Shown here one piece after another: positions 45,571 to 57,045 of a DNA stretch of 64,000 nt. The DNA is from Annona cherimola (Eukaryota > Streptophyta > Magnoliopsida > Magnoliales > Annonaceae). The translations under genes were made by a program, and so were the position numbers. Each line of letters starts with the position of its first letter. Within the stretch, counting starts at the first letter, position 1. The stretch spans positions 84,955,221-85,019,220 of the forward strand of contig CM059973.1 in the NCBI GenBank assembly GCA_030490835.1, written 5' to 3'. The notes under the pieces are model-generated. The model did not search any database. It had not been told where the DNA came from and saw only the letters and a program-made list of their open reading frames with translations.

Positions 45571-46427
45571 AAGACTTGAAAGTCATAGCCGATAGTTTCC
45601 ATATGTATTTTGTTCCTTTGTGCTGTTAGATATGCGTGTGTACGCAGCCTCTGTTTCTGCTCTGTTTCAGTGTATAATATGTCAATGAACTGTTTGGGTG
45701 TTGAATCTACACTTTTAAGTTTTAATCCATTTGCGTTGCTTTACGTTTTTCCTTTTTTTATTATTTATTTGTTTCTCCCCCTCAACCTGGGAGTATAAAT
45801 GACTACGAACTAGACCCGGCCTACAAGTTGCACATCGTGGCTCAGGTCTACCATTCGAAGTTCCCATTTGCAGAGCATTTGTTGTGATTAATGGATAATT
45901 CAATAGTAATTACAATAATTAGAGAGAGTGGCATTAATACGACTCATTACTAAAAGATTACAGTAGAGGGCGTCTGTTACGTCTTTTGAAACAATGTCTC
46001 GAAGCCTCCAAGAAATGAGCCTAGAAAAGGTTATGGGTTTGGACTCTGGGAATTTCGGTTGTCTGTTACTAACAGCTCAACCTTTTCTAATTCTTACCAG
46101 ACATAAAAAGAACGAAAGCCAAAAAACAATCGGATTCTTTTAAGAGCAACTAAATCCAATTATTATCTCCAGGCCTTTATCATCTTGATTTTTCTCTTTT
46201 ATTTTTTCTTGTATTAGTATTGCCCTCATTATCAATTCCGAACACGCCCAACATACGCACGTTGCGTTCGGTCGGACAAAAAAAAATCAGTTTCAAAATA
46301 TGAAGTGGCCTATACTTGCTCTAAGAACTTAATTATTATGTTTTGTGAGATCGTTATTGATCATAATTTTGATTGGACTTGCTCTCCCAAGCCGACCAGC
46401 GTTGAACTCTTTGTCCTTCTAGGCTAA
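45571..46427. other. Intergenic, no gene recognised
   Basis: A T-rich frame at 45610-45798 with hydrophobic residues has no motif. No RNA or repeat signal is recognised. Confidence 0.35.
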
Positions 46428-46699
46428 GAGGATGTTTGGGAATATGAAAGTGGTGGGAAATATGGTATTTGGTGGGAATGAAAAATGGAATATTTTGAAA
46501 ATTGTGTGATTGATATGAAATAATAGGGGTAAAGTTGGAATAAATAAGTTTGTTGGAAGATAGTTGATAGGAAAAATGATTACAATATAGGGGTAAAAGT
46601 GTAAAAATATAATGATTAGTTGTAAAATGATAGATATTGAAATTCGTGTTACCATATTTTCCTTTCCTCGTTTTCCATCCAATGTTACCAAACGTTCCC
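46428..46699. mobile_element. Tourist-like MITE (GTGGGAAATGTGG family), complete
   Basis: Ends GAGGATGTTTGG and (complement) GGGAACGTTTGG, with TAA duplicated at 46425-46427 and 46700-46702. The core TATGGTATTTGGTGGGAATG matches the copy at 25208. Non-coding. Confidence 0.8.
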
Positions 46700-47552
46700 T
46701 AAGATGATGGATGTAGCCCTGAAGACGTACAAATCGGCTGGGATAGCACGGAGAAACTTTCTCGTACTCCCATAAAGCACGACTCATCCCAAGGCAATTT
46801 CACGGAATCAAAAGTCAATCCGTCCAGCCACATTCTTCTAGAAAGCAAGGCTCGCGTTAGAAGACCGAAAACTGTAACCCATTGGGGTTGGGTTTCCAAA
46901 AGCCGTTGTTCAGTTAGCTAGGAAAGGAAACTCGCTAGATATATGCAAGATAGACGATTTCTCCAATTCATGTGGGGACAGTAGGGTTGGGGTTCATTTG
47001 CCACCTTATGTTGAGCTGGTTATGGTGAGGCTGACCCAGGCCCGATCGTAACTCGTTTTGACCTATGACAGCTGCACGCAACCCATGGTCCATCCCACCC
47101 CACACCTGTAAATCACTACTACTCGTGCCCATGCGTTGCTATATATGACTGAGTTATGAGCCAGCTGCCATCTGTCTTTTCCTTTCTGTTGAGGATGGAC
47201 TTGAGTCAAGTCCACCACCCAACCGACTCCGGCAACAAGCGACGACTCTACTCCACCCCACTCCAGCTGCCCCGTTTCCAAGCAACACCAGCAGCTGCGG
47301 CCGCCGCCGCCGCCAAAGTGAGGGGCTAGGACCAAAATTCAAATCAATCAAGTAGCAGTTGGGGATCCCCCCTCTCTCTGTCCAACCTATGGCCCAGAGG
47401 GAGTTGGGTTTGTGAGGGTCAATTCTTTTCTTATCAAAAAAAAAAAAAAAAAAAAAAAAAGTAATAAAAAATAGTCCTGCCTGCCTCAAAGCTCAAACAA
47501 TATCCGAGAAAAGGAGTATGCATACGAAAGAGCCGGGTGGATTATAGATTAA
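46700..47552. other. GC-richer intergenic DNA, no gene recognised
   Basis: Minus-strand frames at 46699-46899 and 47063-47489 overlap each other in different registers and carry no domain. Poly-Gly/Ala stretches come from a GCCGCCGCC run near 47300. A25 lies at 47436-47460. Confidence 0.35.
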
Positions 47553-47843
47553 GTGTGTGTTTGGTTACACACAAAACATATCAATGAAAACTTTTCAATC
47601 AAAAACTTTTCACTCCCCATAACTACCTTATTTTTTAATTATTTTTTCACATTTTCCTATATAAACAACTCTACTTTTCAATCATTTTCGCACAAATACC
47701 TATATAACTACCCTATCTATTTTAACTTTATTCTCTTTACACCTCATTATTACTTCTATCATATCACATCATTTTCTGTCAACTTACAACTTCTACTCTG
47801 AAAAGTTTTCATAAAAAAATTTTACCTCCAACCAAACACACCC
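47553..47843. mobile_element. Tourist-like MITE (AAAACTTTT family), complete
   Basis: Ends GTGTGTGTTTGG and (complement) GGGTGTGTTTGG, with TAA at 47550-47552 and 47844-47846. The body is nearly the same as 23217-23500 (TTTTCACTCCCCATAACTAC). Confidence 0.85.
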
Positions 47844-48177
47844 TAATATAATTGGAACGTGACGGCTTATGGATGTGAATTGTGATATCCATCCAACGGG
47901 CACCTTTCCACCCTTTTGTCTGACCCATGAATATTGCCATTTGCCGGATAAGAAGAGAGTGCGTCCAGAAAAAGAGAGAGCGAGCGAGCTGCGATTGGAC
48001 CGTCCATGCTTCGCTTTTCTTCGGTGGCGGGCCACGCCAGTCATCCACGTCGGAAACGAAACAACTGAAAAGAACCAAAAAGCAATTGACGCGGGCCACA
48101 CCAGATAAGATAAAACGGTACGGAGACCGACCACGCTTCTAACCTCTCTTCCTCTGCTCGGGTGGAAAGAAAATAAC
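47844..48177. other. GC-richer patch between two MITEs
   Basis: Overlapping frames on both strands, none with a recognised motif. Contains CACGTCGG and GAGAGCGAGCGAGC phrases; it may be a promoter remnant. Confidence 0.3.
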
Positions 48178-48488
48178 AACTGATCCATAAAAAAAACATA
48201 TTTTTAAAATTTTTTAAATAAAATTATTAATTTAAATATATTCAATCTATAAATTAAATTTTACTATTTATATATATATTTATTCTGAATTTTTAGACGT
48301 AAAATTATCTCAATTCAGTTTCGAAGATTTACAATGACTAAAATATATTTATATTTAAAATTTCAAAATAAAAACATGTCTTTAAAATAAAAAATTTTAA
48401 TTTATAAATTAAATATATTTAAATTAATAATTTTATTGAAACCTTCTGAAAAAATGTTTTTTTGGAACGGTTTGAAATACTCAAGCCA
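48178..48488. mobile_element. Mutator-like foldback MITE, diverged ends
   Basis: AT-rich arms (AAATAAAATTATTAATTTAA and its inverted partner AAATTAATAATTTTATTGAA) around a 'TTACAATGACTAAAATA' centre. AAAGAAAATAAC is found at both flanks (48166-48177 and 48489-48500), which contains a 9-bp duplication. Confidence 0.65.
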
Positions 48489-49047
48489 CAAAGAAAATAA
48501 CTGAATCCACGCCATACAATTCAAAACATAAGATTGATTTCCAATGAAATTGGCTATGCGACTGAGAATTTTGGATATTGGGTGTCTTTGTTCAGAATTG
48601 GATTCGTAGCAGAGAAATCCACATAAAAAAAAAAAAACTCTGTTACGCACTTACGATTATTTGTGTGGGTTTTCTTTGACAATTGACACCAAAGGAATGT
48701 TCATGTAAGCCTACATGCCTCGATGCGTGTGGCTACGTGAGCTGAGGATGTTGCTTTTTTGTAGAAATCATGGCCCTAAACACACGCTGCTTTCCTAGTA
48801 ATTACTAGCCCGCCGTCCATCTGTGGGTCAACCACTTGGCTCTTCCAGTAATTGATGAGCGTCGTTACAACTTGCAGTATTATCGGGGAGTGGGTACGTC
48901 TGACGGATTTCGTCAAATAGTAAAGCACATGTTTCCTGAAAAAGATTGACGCGAAGTTTCAAATTGGATTCATTTGAAGGAAAAAAAACAAATAAATGTT
49001 GGACTATCCTTCTATCAGTTTCAATTATAATACTGCTATTCTTTAAA
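48489..49047. other. Intergenic, no gene recognised
   Basis: Unremarkable AT-rich sequence. The minus-strand frame at 48402-48650 begins in the MITE and has no motif. Confidence 0.35.
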
Positions 49048-49289
49048 GCCGACTGATCATTTACAACCGGTCGGAAATCATTCTTATAATGACTTAAATA
49101 CCCCTGTATTTAAAAATTCAAAATAAATATATATACATATCGAAAAATGGTAAAATTTGGTTTATAAATTAAATATAACTAGATTAACATGTTTATAAAA
49201 TTATTTTTTAAAAAAAAAAACAAAAAAAAATATTTTTTGACCGGTCGGAAATCACCGGATTTCCGACCGGTCGTAGAAGATCAGGTCTC
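49048..49289. mobile_element. Mutator-like foldback MITE (ACCGGTCGG ends), internally deleted
   Basis: Left GCCGACTGATCATTTACAAC and right (complement) GAGACCTGATCTTCTACGAC. A perfect 9-bp duplication, TTCTTTAAA, lies at 49039-49047 and 49290-49298. Most of the left arm is missing, so after GGTCGGAAATC the sequence jumps to the centre (ATTCTTATAATGACTTAAAT). Confidence 0.85.
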
Positions 49290-50060
49290 TTCTTTAAAGG
49301 CATATACGTGGACTTAATACGCATCACATAACAGATTTGCATTAGCAAATAACTAATTTATTGTTTTTCTGGAGTTACTTACGCTTTAGAATGGTTTGTT
49401 TTGGCCTTGGGCCAGTTTTTGGAAAGAGTTTATTTTTTTTTTTTTAAAAAAAAGAAAATTGAAATTTAATTCTATTCGTAGGAATTCTGGTTGATTGAAA
49501 CTTTGACAGTTGTACGCACTTCTATTGATGTCGTCAGTTCACACGTAGCCTGGACCCCAGAAGTCCGAGCGATTGCTTCATGCACCAAGTAAACATAAAA
49601 CACCACCCGGTGCTGAACTCAATTTTTCATGGATTTATATGGTTTAAACGCCCTTGTTTTATGACGCATGATTATATACACCATGATGTATTTTTGACTA
49701 AAATACAATATTAATTAACTTTTATAACTAGTGATATTTTTCATTTTTCTTCATAAACATATTTTTCTAAATCTATTCAATTTATATATCAAGTTTTCCC
49801 GTTTTAGAATACTTTTAAATATTTATTTTTTATTTTTTAAAAAACATCAATTTTTTCAAGGACATTTAATTCATTTTTTACGCCGCAAAAACTTAAATTT
49901 TAAAAATAAAAAATAAAAATGTAAAAATATTGTAAAATGACAAAACTCAGTGTATAGATTGAATATACTTATAAAAATAAGTTTATAAATAAAAATTAAA
50001 AAATATAAATAATTATAAAAACAAATGAATTTTGTATTTTAAGCTAAAATACAACACGGA
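49290..50060. other. Intergenic with a foldback repeat
   Basis: 49685-50060 carries opposed phrases TGACTAAAATACAATATTA and TATTTTAAGCTAAAATACAA and AT-rich arms like other foldback MITEs. The frame at 49731-49916 lies within it. Confidence 0.4.
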
Positions 50061-50189
50061 GTATATAATTTGCCTCCTTATTTTATATGTATATATAGAT
50101 GAAAATGCCAAAAGTGAGACAGTATATCTATCATGTACATACATTTGCACAGATATAAAAACAATCAAAGCCTAAAACCAATTCCTATA

Positions 50190-51020
50190 AGCATGTTTGG
50201 CAACATAAAAAACTTTTCAAAATAATAAGGTGTGCTTGTAAAGTAATAAAACTTTAAATAAAAAGTTTTTAGCATCAAATTTTTCAAAATGGAAGAAAAT
50301 AATGTGATATAGTAGGGGTAATAATAACGAGTAAAGAGAATAAAACTAAAATAGATAGATTAGTTGTACGAATAGTTGTATATAAATGATTGAAAAATAA
50401 AGTAGTTACATAGAAAGATATGAAGAAGTAATTAAAAATGAGGTAATGATGGATAGTGAAAAGTTTTAGAGATATTTGGGAAGTAATAAAATTTTTGATA
50501 AAAAAATTTTAGAGTAAAAGTTTTTGAAATATGATAAAATGATATGATATGATAGAGTTAATGATAAGGAGTAAATAAAATAAAATAAAATAGATATGTT
50601 AGATTTATAAGTAGTTGTGTATAAATAATTGAAAAGTACGATAATTATATAGAAAAAAGTAAAGAAATAATTAAAAAATATAATAATTATGGAAAGTGAA
50701 AAGTTTTATATGGAAAAATTTTATGTGTTAACAAACACTCCCCTAAAGGTATGTATGAAAACGATAAAACTTTTATAAGAAAATTTTTTTGTGTAAAAAT
50801 TTCTAAAATGAGAGTGAATGATGTGGTATAATAGCAGTAATATTATGAGTAAAAATAATGAAGTTAAAATAAATTAATTTGTTATATATAGTTGCGTAAA
50901 AATGGTTGAAAAGTGGAAAAGTTGTAAAAAGATATGAAAAAATAATTTAAAAAATAAGATAATTATAAAGAGTGAAAAGTTTTAACTTAACAAGTTTGTA
51001 GTATATCCAAACATACCCTA
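50190..51020. mobile_element. Cluster of at least three Tourist-like MITE copies, reverse orientation
   Basis: Family phrases as reverse complements occur three times in a row: AAATGGAAGAAAATAATGTG (50287), AAATGATATGATATGATAGA (50536) and GAATGATGTGGTATAATAGC (50815). Each is followed by an AAAATAGATAGATTAGTTG-type stretch. Ends such as GCATGTTTGGCAACATAAAA and CCAAACATACCC bound the cluster; one copy appears inserted in another. Confidence 0.65.
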
Positions 51021-51589
51021 GATTAAAAACTCCCAGTTGAGGATCTCCTGTTAAAGCCATGACTAGCTACTGTAATAAAATATCAAATGACGTAATAGCC
51101 TTGACTGTAATAAGGCTTTTTCTTTTTCATTATTTAACGGGTCAGGTGATTTTGGCATCATATTTTGTATTGTAATAGCTATCGTAAGTTCCTTGCAACA
51201 TGTAATGAAAATGAAGATTGCAAGGCGTTAGGGTTATCGAAAATTTTACTCCTCTCAACATTAGGCGGGCCATATTGATAAAAAAAAAATAAAAATTAGG
51301 TGGGCCATTGTCTTTTCTGTAAACTAATGACCTTTTCAAAATTGCACTAACATTGATCAGTCCCACCAACCCAGCGCAACCGGTCTCCGCAGAAGAGGAC
51401 AAAAACTCGTACTTTCTGATAATCCAAGCCGTACAACTGTACAAGGAATTGTGAGTTTGTGATTGCATTTGAGTCCAAGTAGGTCAGTTTGCCTGAGTTG
51501 CAAGATTGATTTGAACAGACGTTGCCTGAGTAGTGAAATTCAAACCGTCCACAATAAACTTGAAAGTAATACATATCTAAAGACGAACG
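51021..51589. other. Intergenic, no gene recognised
   Basis: Minus-strand frames at 51142-51468 and 51347-51574 overlap in different registers and carry no motif. Confidence 0.35.
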
Positions 51590-52697
51590 GTCGCCACGAC
51601 TGGTAACATGCTTGGCTTCGAATCCTGTTTGCGGCGGGTGTGCTTGTTGGTATTATATAATGTAGTCTCCGAGTTATGGGAGTTTTTACAATTTCTTCCC
51701 TATCGTGGGAGTTTATAATTTCTCCCCTATTGGGGGATTTAGAAAAAACTTCCCTCCATAGTGTGAGGGTTCATGTTTAGGGGTGCAACTCGGGCTCATG
51801 AAACTCGGGTTCACCCAGTCCTAACCCTAAACCTATTTGTAAAATATCAACGCTAACCCTAACCCTAATCCTATTTGTAAAATCTAAACTCTAAACCTAT
51901 TTTTGAAAATCGGGTTCGGGTTGAGTTTCAGGTTAGAATTTATGTTGGTGAATTTACATTTTATTTAGAAGTAATAAGTTTAGAATTTCATATAAATAAA
52001 TAATAATAACAAATCATGTAAGCAAATGTAATAATATATAATTAAACTACATATTTTTTAAAAAAAGTAATATAAAAAATATTTTTAGAAAAAAATTAAC
52101 ATAAAAAATAAGATAAAGGAAGAAAATTAATGAGTGTAAAAGTAAATGATAGAAATAAAAATAAATATAAATGAAAATAATATACTTTATTTATAATAAA
52201 ATTACAAGTTGTCAAACATATATTCAAATATAGATATAATAACATAAAATATGAAGAATATAAAGAAATATTGTTTAAATAGTATGTATATAATATATTT
52301 TATAATAAATATAAAATAAAAAATCGGGCTCGGGTTTATTTGAACCCTAACTCTATCATATTTACAAATCGGGTTACTCGGGTTTGGGTTATGAAAAAAC
52401 AAGTTTCAACATCGTTCAAAATCGGGTTCGGCAGGCCGGATTCGGGGTTCAACCCAGCCCAAGTTGCACCCCTATTCCTGTTATGAGAGTTTTTACAATT
52501 TCTCATTTGTTGAGAGTTTATAATTTCTCCCCTGTAGTGGGGGTTTAGGAAAATCTTCCCACCATGGTGTGCGGGTGTGAAGGTGCTTCATTGTAATATC
52601 TGGATGTCATAATGTATATATAAATATTTTAAAAAAAATGAACATACATGTGATTAGCAAATATGCTTACATATTTTAACCTATGTTGCAACTAAGT
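51590..52697 (+). repeat. SINE-like unit 1 of a tandem pair, carrying an hAT insertion
   Basis: A tRNA-like head (ACTGGTAACATGCTTGGCTT then CGAATCC, B-box-like) leads into two copies of a roughly 100-bp module (TATGGGAGTTTTTACAATTT, GAGTTTATAATTTCTCCCCT, GGGGGTTTAGGAAAA). An hAT element sits between the two modules. The unit ends with ATTTTAACCTATGTTGCAAC, TAAG. Confidence 0.7.
51778..52474. mobile_element. hAT-type non-autonomous element nested in the SINE-like unit
   Basis: Left TAGGGGTGCAACTCGGGC and right (complement) TAGGGGTGCAACTTGGGC are inverted repeats. The flanking 8-bp sequences are TTCATGTT (51770-51777) and TTCCTGTT (52475-52482), one mismatch. The neighbouring uninterrupted unit reads GGGTTCCTGTTATGGG at this point, showing the empty site. 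No transposase. Confidence 0.85.
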
Positions 52698-53060
52698 GTG
52701 TGCGGTGTACTTGTTGGTATTATACAATGTAGTCCCCCTGTTATGGGAGTTTTTATAATTTCTCCCCTATTGCGGGAGTTTATAACTTCCCCCTTGTTTG
52801 GGGGTTTAGGAAAAACTTCCCTCCATGGCGTGAGGGTTCCTGTTATGGGAGTTTTTACAATTTCTCCCATGTTGTGAGAGTTTATAATTTCCGCCCCCTA
52901 TGGTGGAGGTTTTGGAAAAACTTCCCGCCATGGGGTAAGGGTGTGAAGGTGCTTCAGTGTAATATCTAGATGTCATAATGTATATATAAATATAAAAAAA
53001 GATAAACATTAGGGTGATTAGCAAATATGCTTACATATTTTAACCTATATTGCAACTAAG
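52698..53060 (+). repeat. SINE-like unit 2 of the tandem pair (uninterrupted)
   Basis: Repeats CTTGTTGGTATTATACAATG, the two 100-bp modules, GTGAAGGTGCTTCAGTGTAA and TTAACCTATATTGCAACTAA in the same order as unit 1. The tRNA-like head is mostly absent, so it arose by tandem duplication rather than by separate insertion. Confidence 0.75.
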
Positions 53061-54655
53061 CGCATTAGTTTACAGAAACTAACAATACGCTTAACACAAA
53101 ATGCACATATGCCTTCTTATGCTCACACTTGTGATGACTGATTTGCCAAATGCATTGATCACCATGATGCAAGAACGTGGAGATTGGTTCTGATTGAATT
53201 GCGACAGACAATAATTGCAACATAAGTGTAATTAGTATGGGTATTGTTATGATTTAGAAATTCTAAGTTCGTGAGCATATTTTCTAACAGGATATTTAAA
53301 TTTCGTTTAATAAGCGGGATGGAAACATAACTTTGTGGATATATTTGATATGTGTGGGTGTATTTATAACTTTTAGAAATTTATGGACATTGTCGCAATA
53401 TTGTCAAACAACGTGCCCCTTTTTAAGGGCAAAGAAATATTTCAGAAACAAGGAGCAAAAGGAATTGAGAAACTTCCCACTCCTTTCCACCTTACTTTTT
53501 TTGGTACAATAGATTATTCCTACAACGTAGGCATTTTTATTTAAAAATTTCACATGCAGAAAATAGACTTGCATGGACAAAAAACCATTTCCAATTTAAA
53601 ATGAATGCACATCTCATTTTATTGATCCATCTCAATCCGTGAAAAAAAATGTTTAGTGGCGAGTTAATAGCATAAAAGATAATATTGCCTATGAAGTTTA
53701 AAAAAATAGAAGGAGTATTAAGATGAAATTATATAGAACAGTAATTACAATTATAAACTATGGCTTAAATGAAAAATAAATAAATTTCACACCTCAAAGA
53801 AATTGTAGAGCAAGAAAGATTAACATGGGGCATACATATCCATACAGGCAACCTAACCCTTGGGAAGGCCTTTCCCTGAGAAAAGAAAGGAACAATGGAC
53901 ATTGTCCGTCACGACGGATCAAAACCGGTCAATGACTCGCCGCCAACTTCCTAATTCTGGTTCCAACTCGCCAGACCAGACATGCCCTCACTCTCTTGAA
54001 TCTGAAAAAAACCGTTTGTTGCAGATATTCTTCTTCGTTGCTGATTGGTGCCGCCAACCGTTGCTCAAAACCCATTGGCTTCATTGTTGCTGGTGACTCT
54101 CTACCAGCCGCCTAATTCTATTTTCGGAGAGAAAAAAAATCTCACCGGCCTCTTGCCTGTCTTCTTCTTCCTTTCTGTTGTCATCGCTACTCATCAATTG
54201 GAGTCGTGCACTCGCTGAAGAGGGAGTCGATCATGGCGGTAGAACAAATGTTGCAGAAGAAAGGGAGAAAGGTGGAGAGAAGATGGGCTCGTGCAAAATG
54301 CGTGTACTAGTCCTTACCAATCGACCCCTACTTTCAAATTTTTAAGATGCCGAAATTAATCTTAGAAATCTCAACCATCCATAAAAGATGAATGGAGGTT
54401 CCCATGAGAATATTAAGGGAACATGTTCCCATGGGTTAGCTCCCATCCATACAGACTCTCTTGTGTTTGACCTTTGATTGACGTGAGAGAGCCAAGAGGG
54501 TTAGGTAACTCGCTACTTTGAATGACCGAGTTTTGACTATCTATTAAATTTTGAAGCTTAATTTATGCACATACATTTTTTTTGCAGATAATATGTACAT
54601 GCATTATTATAACTGGGAAATACTTTAATGACGAAGCTACCATTGAAGATGTCTA
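53061..54655. other. Intergenic, no gene recognised
   Basis: GC-richer 53850-54320 has an open frame at 53860-54096 with Ser/Gln-rich product but no recognised motif and no upstream ATG support. The rest is AT-rich. Confidence 0.35.
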
Positions 54656-55010
54656 AGGTCAATCTTATTTTGGACCCACCTTGATGAACCTAAATTAAAC
54701 CTACTTGATCCATTTAGAATCATTCACTATATCAAAGATGAACATGACACAATCTTAAGAATGTATAAGATAATGTAACAAAATCATTTAATTTATATGT
54801 CTTTTACAAAGTCATATACTAATATCTAAACCGTTTAAATATTATTATTAGATGGATAAATGATATCATTAGTTATTATTACATTTTAAATTATTTACAA
54901 ATTAATTTAAATATTTTTCATAATTAACACATGATCATATACATATATACATTTTAAAGTGGGTACAGTCCACTTAGGAATTTGACTGAAACGATTTCAC
55001 TTTTATTTTA
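54656..55010. mobile_element. (TA)n-associated MITE family, diverged copy
   Basis: Interior phrases CCATTTAGAATCATTCACTA, ATGTAACAAAATCATTTAAT, ATATCTAAACCGTTTAAATA and GTGGGTACAGTCCAC follow the family order. The ends are not resolved. Confidence 0.45.
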
Positions 55011-56361
55011 AATAGAATGAGTTGATAAGATTTCGTTTAATCACTAAGATGAGTCTAAAGTGGAGGCGACATACCAAAATCTTCAATAGAATAACATTGA
55101 ATTAGTACTTGTCCAAGGTGTATTTTGGACGTTGTGACTTATGAAGATTTGCAGTGTTAGAAAAAAAAAAAAAAAAAAATGGCAAGCTTGGAGCCTTGAA
55201 TTTGATAAAAATACATGAACCCATGATAAGTTTTTAAAAAAATCCGAGATGGAACTGGTTCTATAGGATATTTAAAGCTACTTGCATAATCTTGGATTTC
55301 CTTTCTGAATATTGAATTCGAGGGATTATTAGTTGATAAGATGCACGACGAAGTAGTGGTTGTATGCTTGCAGTGGGATTGGAAAATGATTAGTTGGGTG
55401 AAGCTTGGTACCTAAACATATATATGACATAATATTGAGATTGCGAATGAAGAAGCTACTATTAAATATTAATTAATTCTAACGCAACATCTCTAACGAT
55501 TACCGACACCAAGTGAGGGCTCTTGGAAGCTTCGGATGGGTTGTATGTCATGTATCCATGGGATTGCCATACATGGCCAGGATTTTGCAATAAATAAAGT
55601 GGGCGAAGAATATTAAAACAAATGTAATCATGCTTCACATATATCTTCATTTTGGCCGCATGATTAAAGTATTTAGCTACGATAAGTAAAATTAGTATTA
55701 TTAATACCATGGGGCCCAACTGAAGGTTCCTATGATGAGTCCTCATTCCCATGAGAACCGATGAAGGAATGAACTAAAAAAAAAATGATGGTAGCAACAT
55801 AAATAATCTCGCTTTTAAAATAAATTATAAGATAATGTTTAATAAAACTATAAAAATAAATTATGAAAAACATATGACAAGTAAATTCTGGGAAAGATAT
55901 TTTATTGGAATGATTTTTTATGGAAATTAAAGCTAATGAAACGATATTTAAATGGGATAACTCGCTACAAGACAATGTAAGTATATATGTGGGCAACAAT
56001 AAAAGTTTAATTTTTTAACCACATTCGATAAAATGCAAAGCTTTATAACTATTTACAGCTAAATTTTAATGACTATTTCAAATATTTTTTTGATGATGTT
56101 GATGTAAAAAATAACTACATATAACCAAATCTCACCACTTAAAAGAAACTAATTGTTCGTAACTGCATAATTAAATATAGCCGAAATATATTTAATGCAT
56201 ATATATATTATATGTAGTCATATTAATTTTATTGTAGTGATTGGGTGTACAATTATGAGAAGGTATTATTATTATTATTATTATTATTCAAGAAATAAAT
56301 ATGTTTTTTATTTATTTTTGAAACCTGTTTGCGCTGGGTCAATGACCGACCCCAAAAAGAT
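55011..56361. other. Intergenic, no gene recognised
   Basis: AT-rich, with A18 near 55160 and an (ATT)n microsatellite at about 56265-56289. Minus-strand frames at 55462-55752 and 55730-55999 have no domain. Confidence 0.35.
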
Positions 56362-56642
56362 GGAGCGCAATCCTATACACCCGGGTACATTGAGCCTCAA
56401 TGCACCCGAGTGTACTACACCTTTTTTTTATTTTTTTTTTGAAAATTTTTTCATGAAGCTATTAAAATTACTGAAAATGTTACTGATTTTTAAAAATTTA
56501 AAAATATCTAAAAGTTTCCAAAAATAGTAAAAATTGATACATATGTTAAATAAACCTAGATTAACCGTTGTGTAAAAAAAATAAAAAAAATAAATGTAGT
56601 ACATCCGGGTGTATTGAGGCCAGGTGCATAGGATTGCGCTCC
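56362..56642. mobile_element. Mutator-like foldback MITE (GCACCCGGGTG end family), complete
   Basis: Perfect inverted ends GGAGCGCAATCC / GGATTGCGCTCC and a perfect 9-bp duplication, CAAAAAGAT, at 56353-56361 and 56643-56651. Subterminal TACACCCGGGTACATTGAG and inner arms match the copies at 14849 and 23730. It lies about 200 bp upstream of member 6. Confidence 0.9.
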
Positions 56643-56850
56643 CAAAAAGATGGTATCAAACTAGTGTGAGGCTTATCAACTCACCGCCCATGTAACCCTC
56701 GAGTTGTCCTCGGCCATTTTTCACTTAAAAAGGGACTCGGCCAAACAAACATTCATTTCTCCTTCACCATCGCCGCCACCCCCACCACCACCACCACCAC
56801 AGCCTCCTGCTCCTCCTCCTCCCAAGCTAGCATCTTCTTTCACTCCGAAA

Positions 56851-57045
56851 ATGAATGCGAAAACACAGACCGCCTATGAAAAAGCTATGCTGGCGAAGCA
56901 GGGGAAGGGAAATCCGTACCCAGAACGAGGCGACATCGGACGCCTCATTTTTGGAGTGAAGACCCCAAAAGAGAGGGATGGAAAACATCTCCCAAGGGAA
57001 GGAGAAGGAGGGAAAAGTGGCGGAAACAGCTCACAAAAGGACTGA
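56851..57045 (+). CDS. Small basic protein of the GNPYP-x-RG family, member 6 (64 aa)
   Basis: The ATG at 56851 is the first in the frame; upstream in-frame DNA has no ATG and encodes only a CCA/CCT-repeat leader. The product is TAYEKAMLAKQGKGNPYPER at residues 7-26, then GDIGRLIFG (27-35), then a Lys/Arg/Gly-rich tail ending GGKSGGNSSQKD. It carries the fullest single block of the family, including the A-Y-E-x-A-h-L lead. No signal peptide. An AATAAA at 57119-57124 is an early poly-A signal candidate, although 3' similarity to members 4 and 5 continues beyond it. Function unknown. Confidence 0.65.
   Translation: MNAKTQTAYEKAMLAKQGKGNPYPERGDIGRLIFGVKTPKERDGKHLPREGEGGKSGGNSSQKD

Noticed and set aside
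52683..52877. Frames repeating VMGVF and SPL phrases on both strands
   Set aside because: They are translations of the tandem SINE-like modules.
53860..54096. 78-codon frame in a GC-richer patch
   Set aside because: No in-frame ATG at its start, no recognised domain and no splice signals that make a gene.
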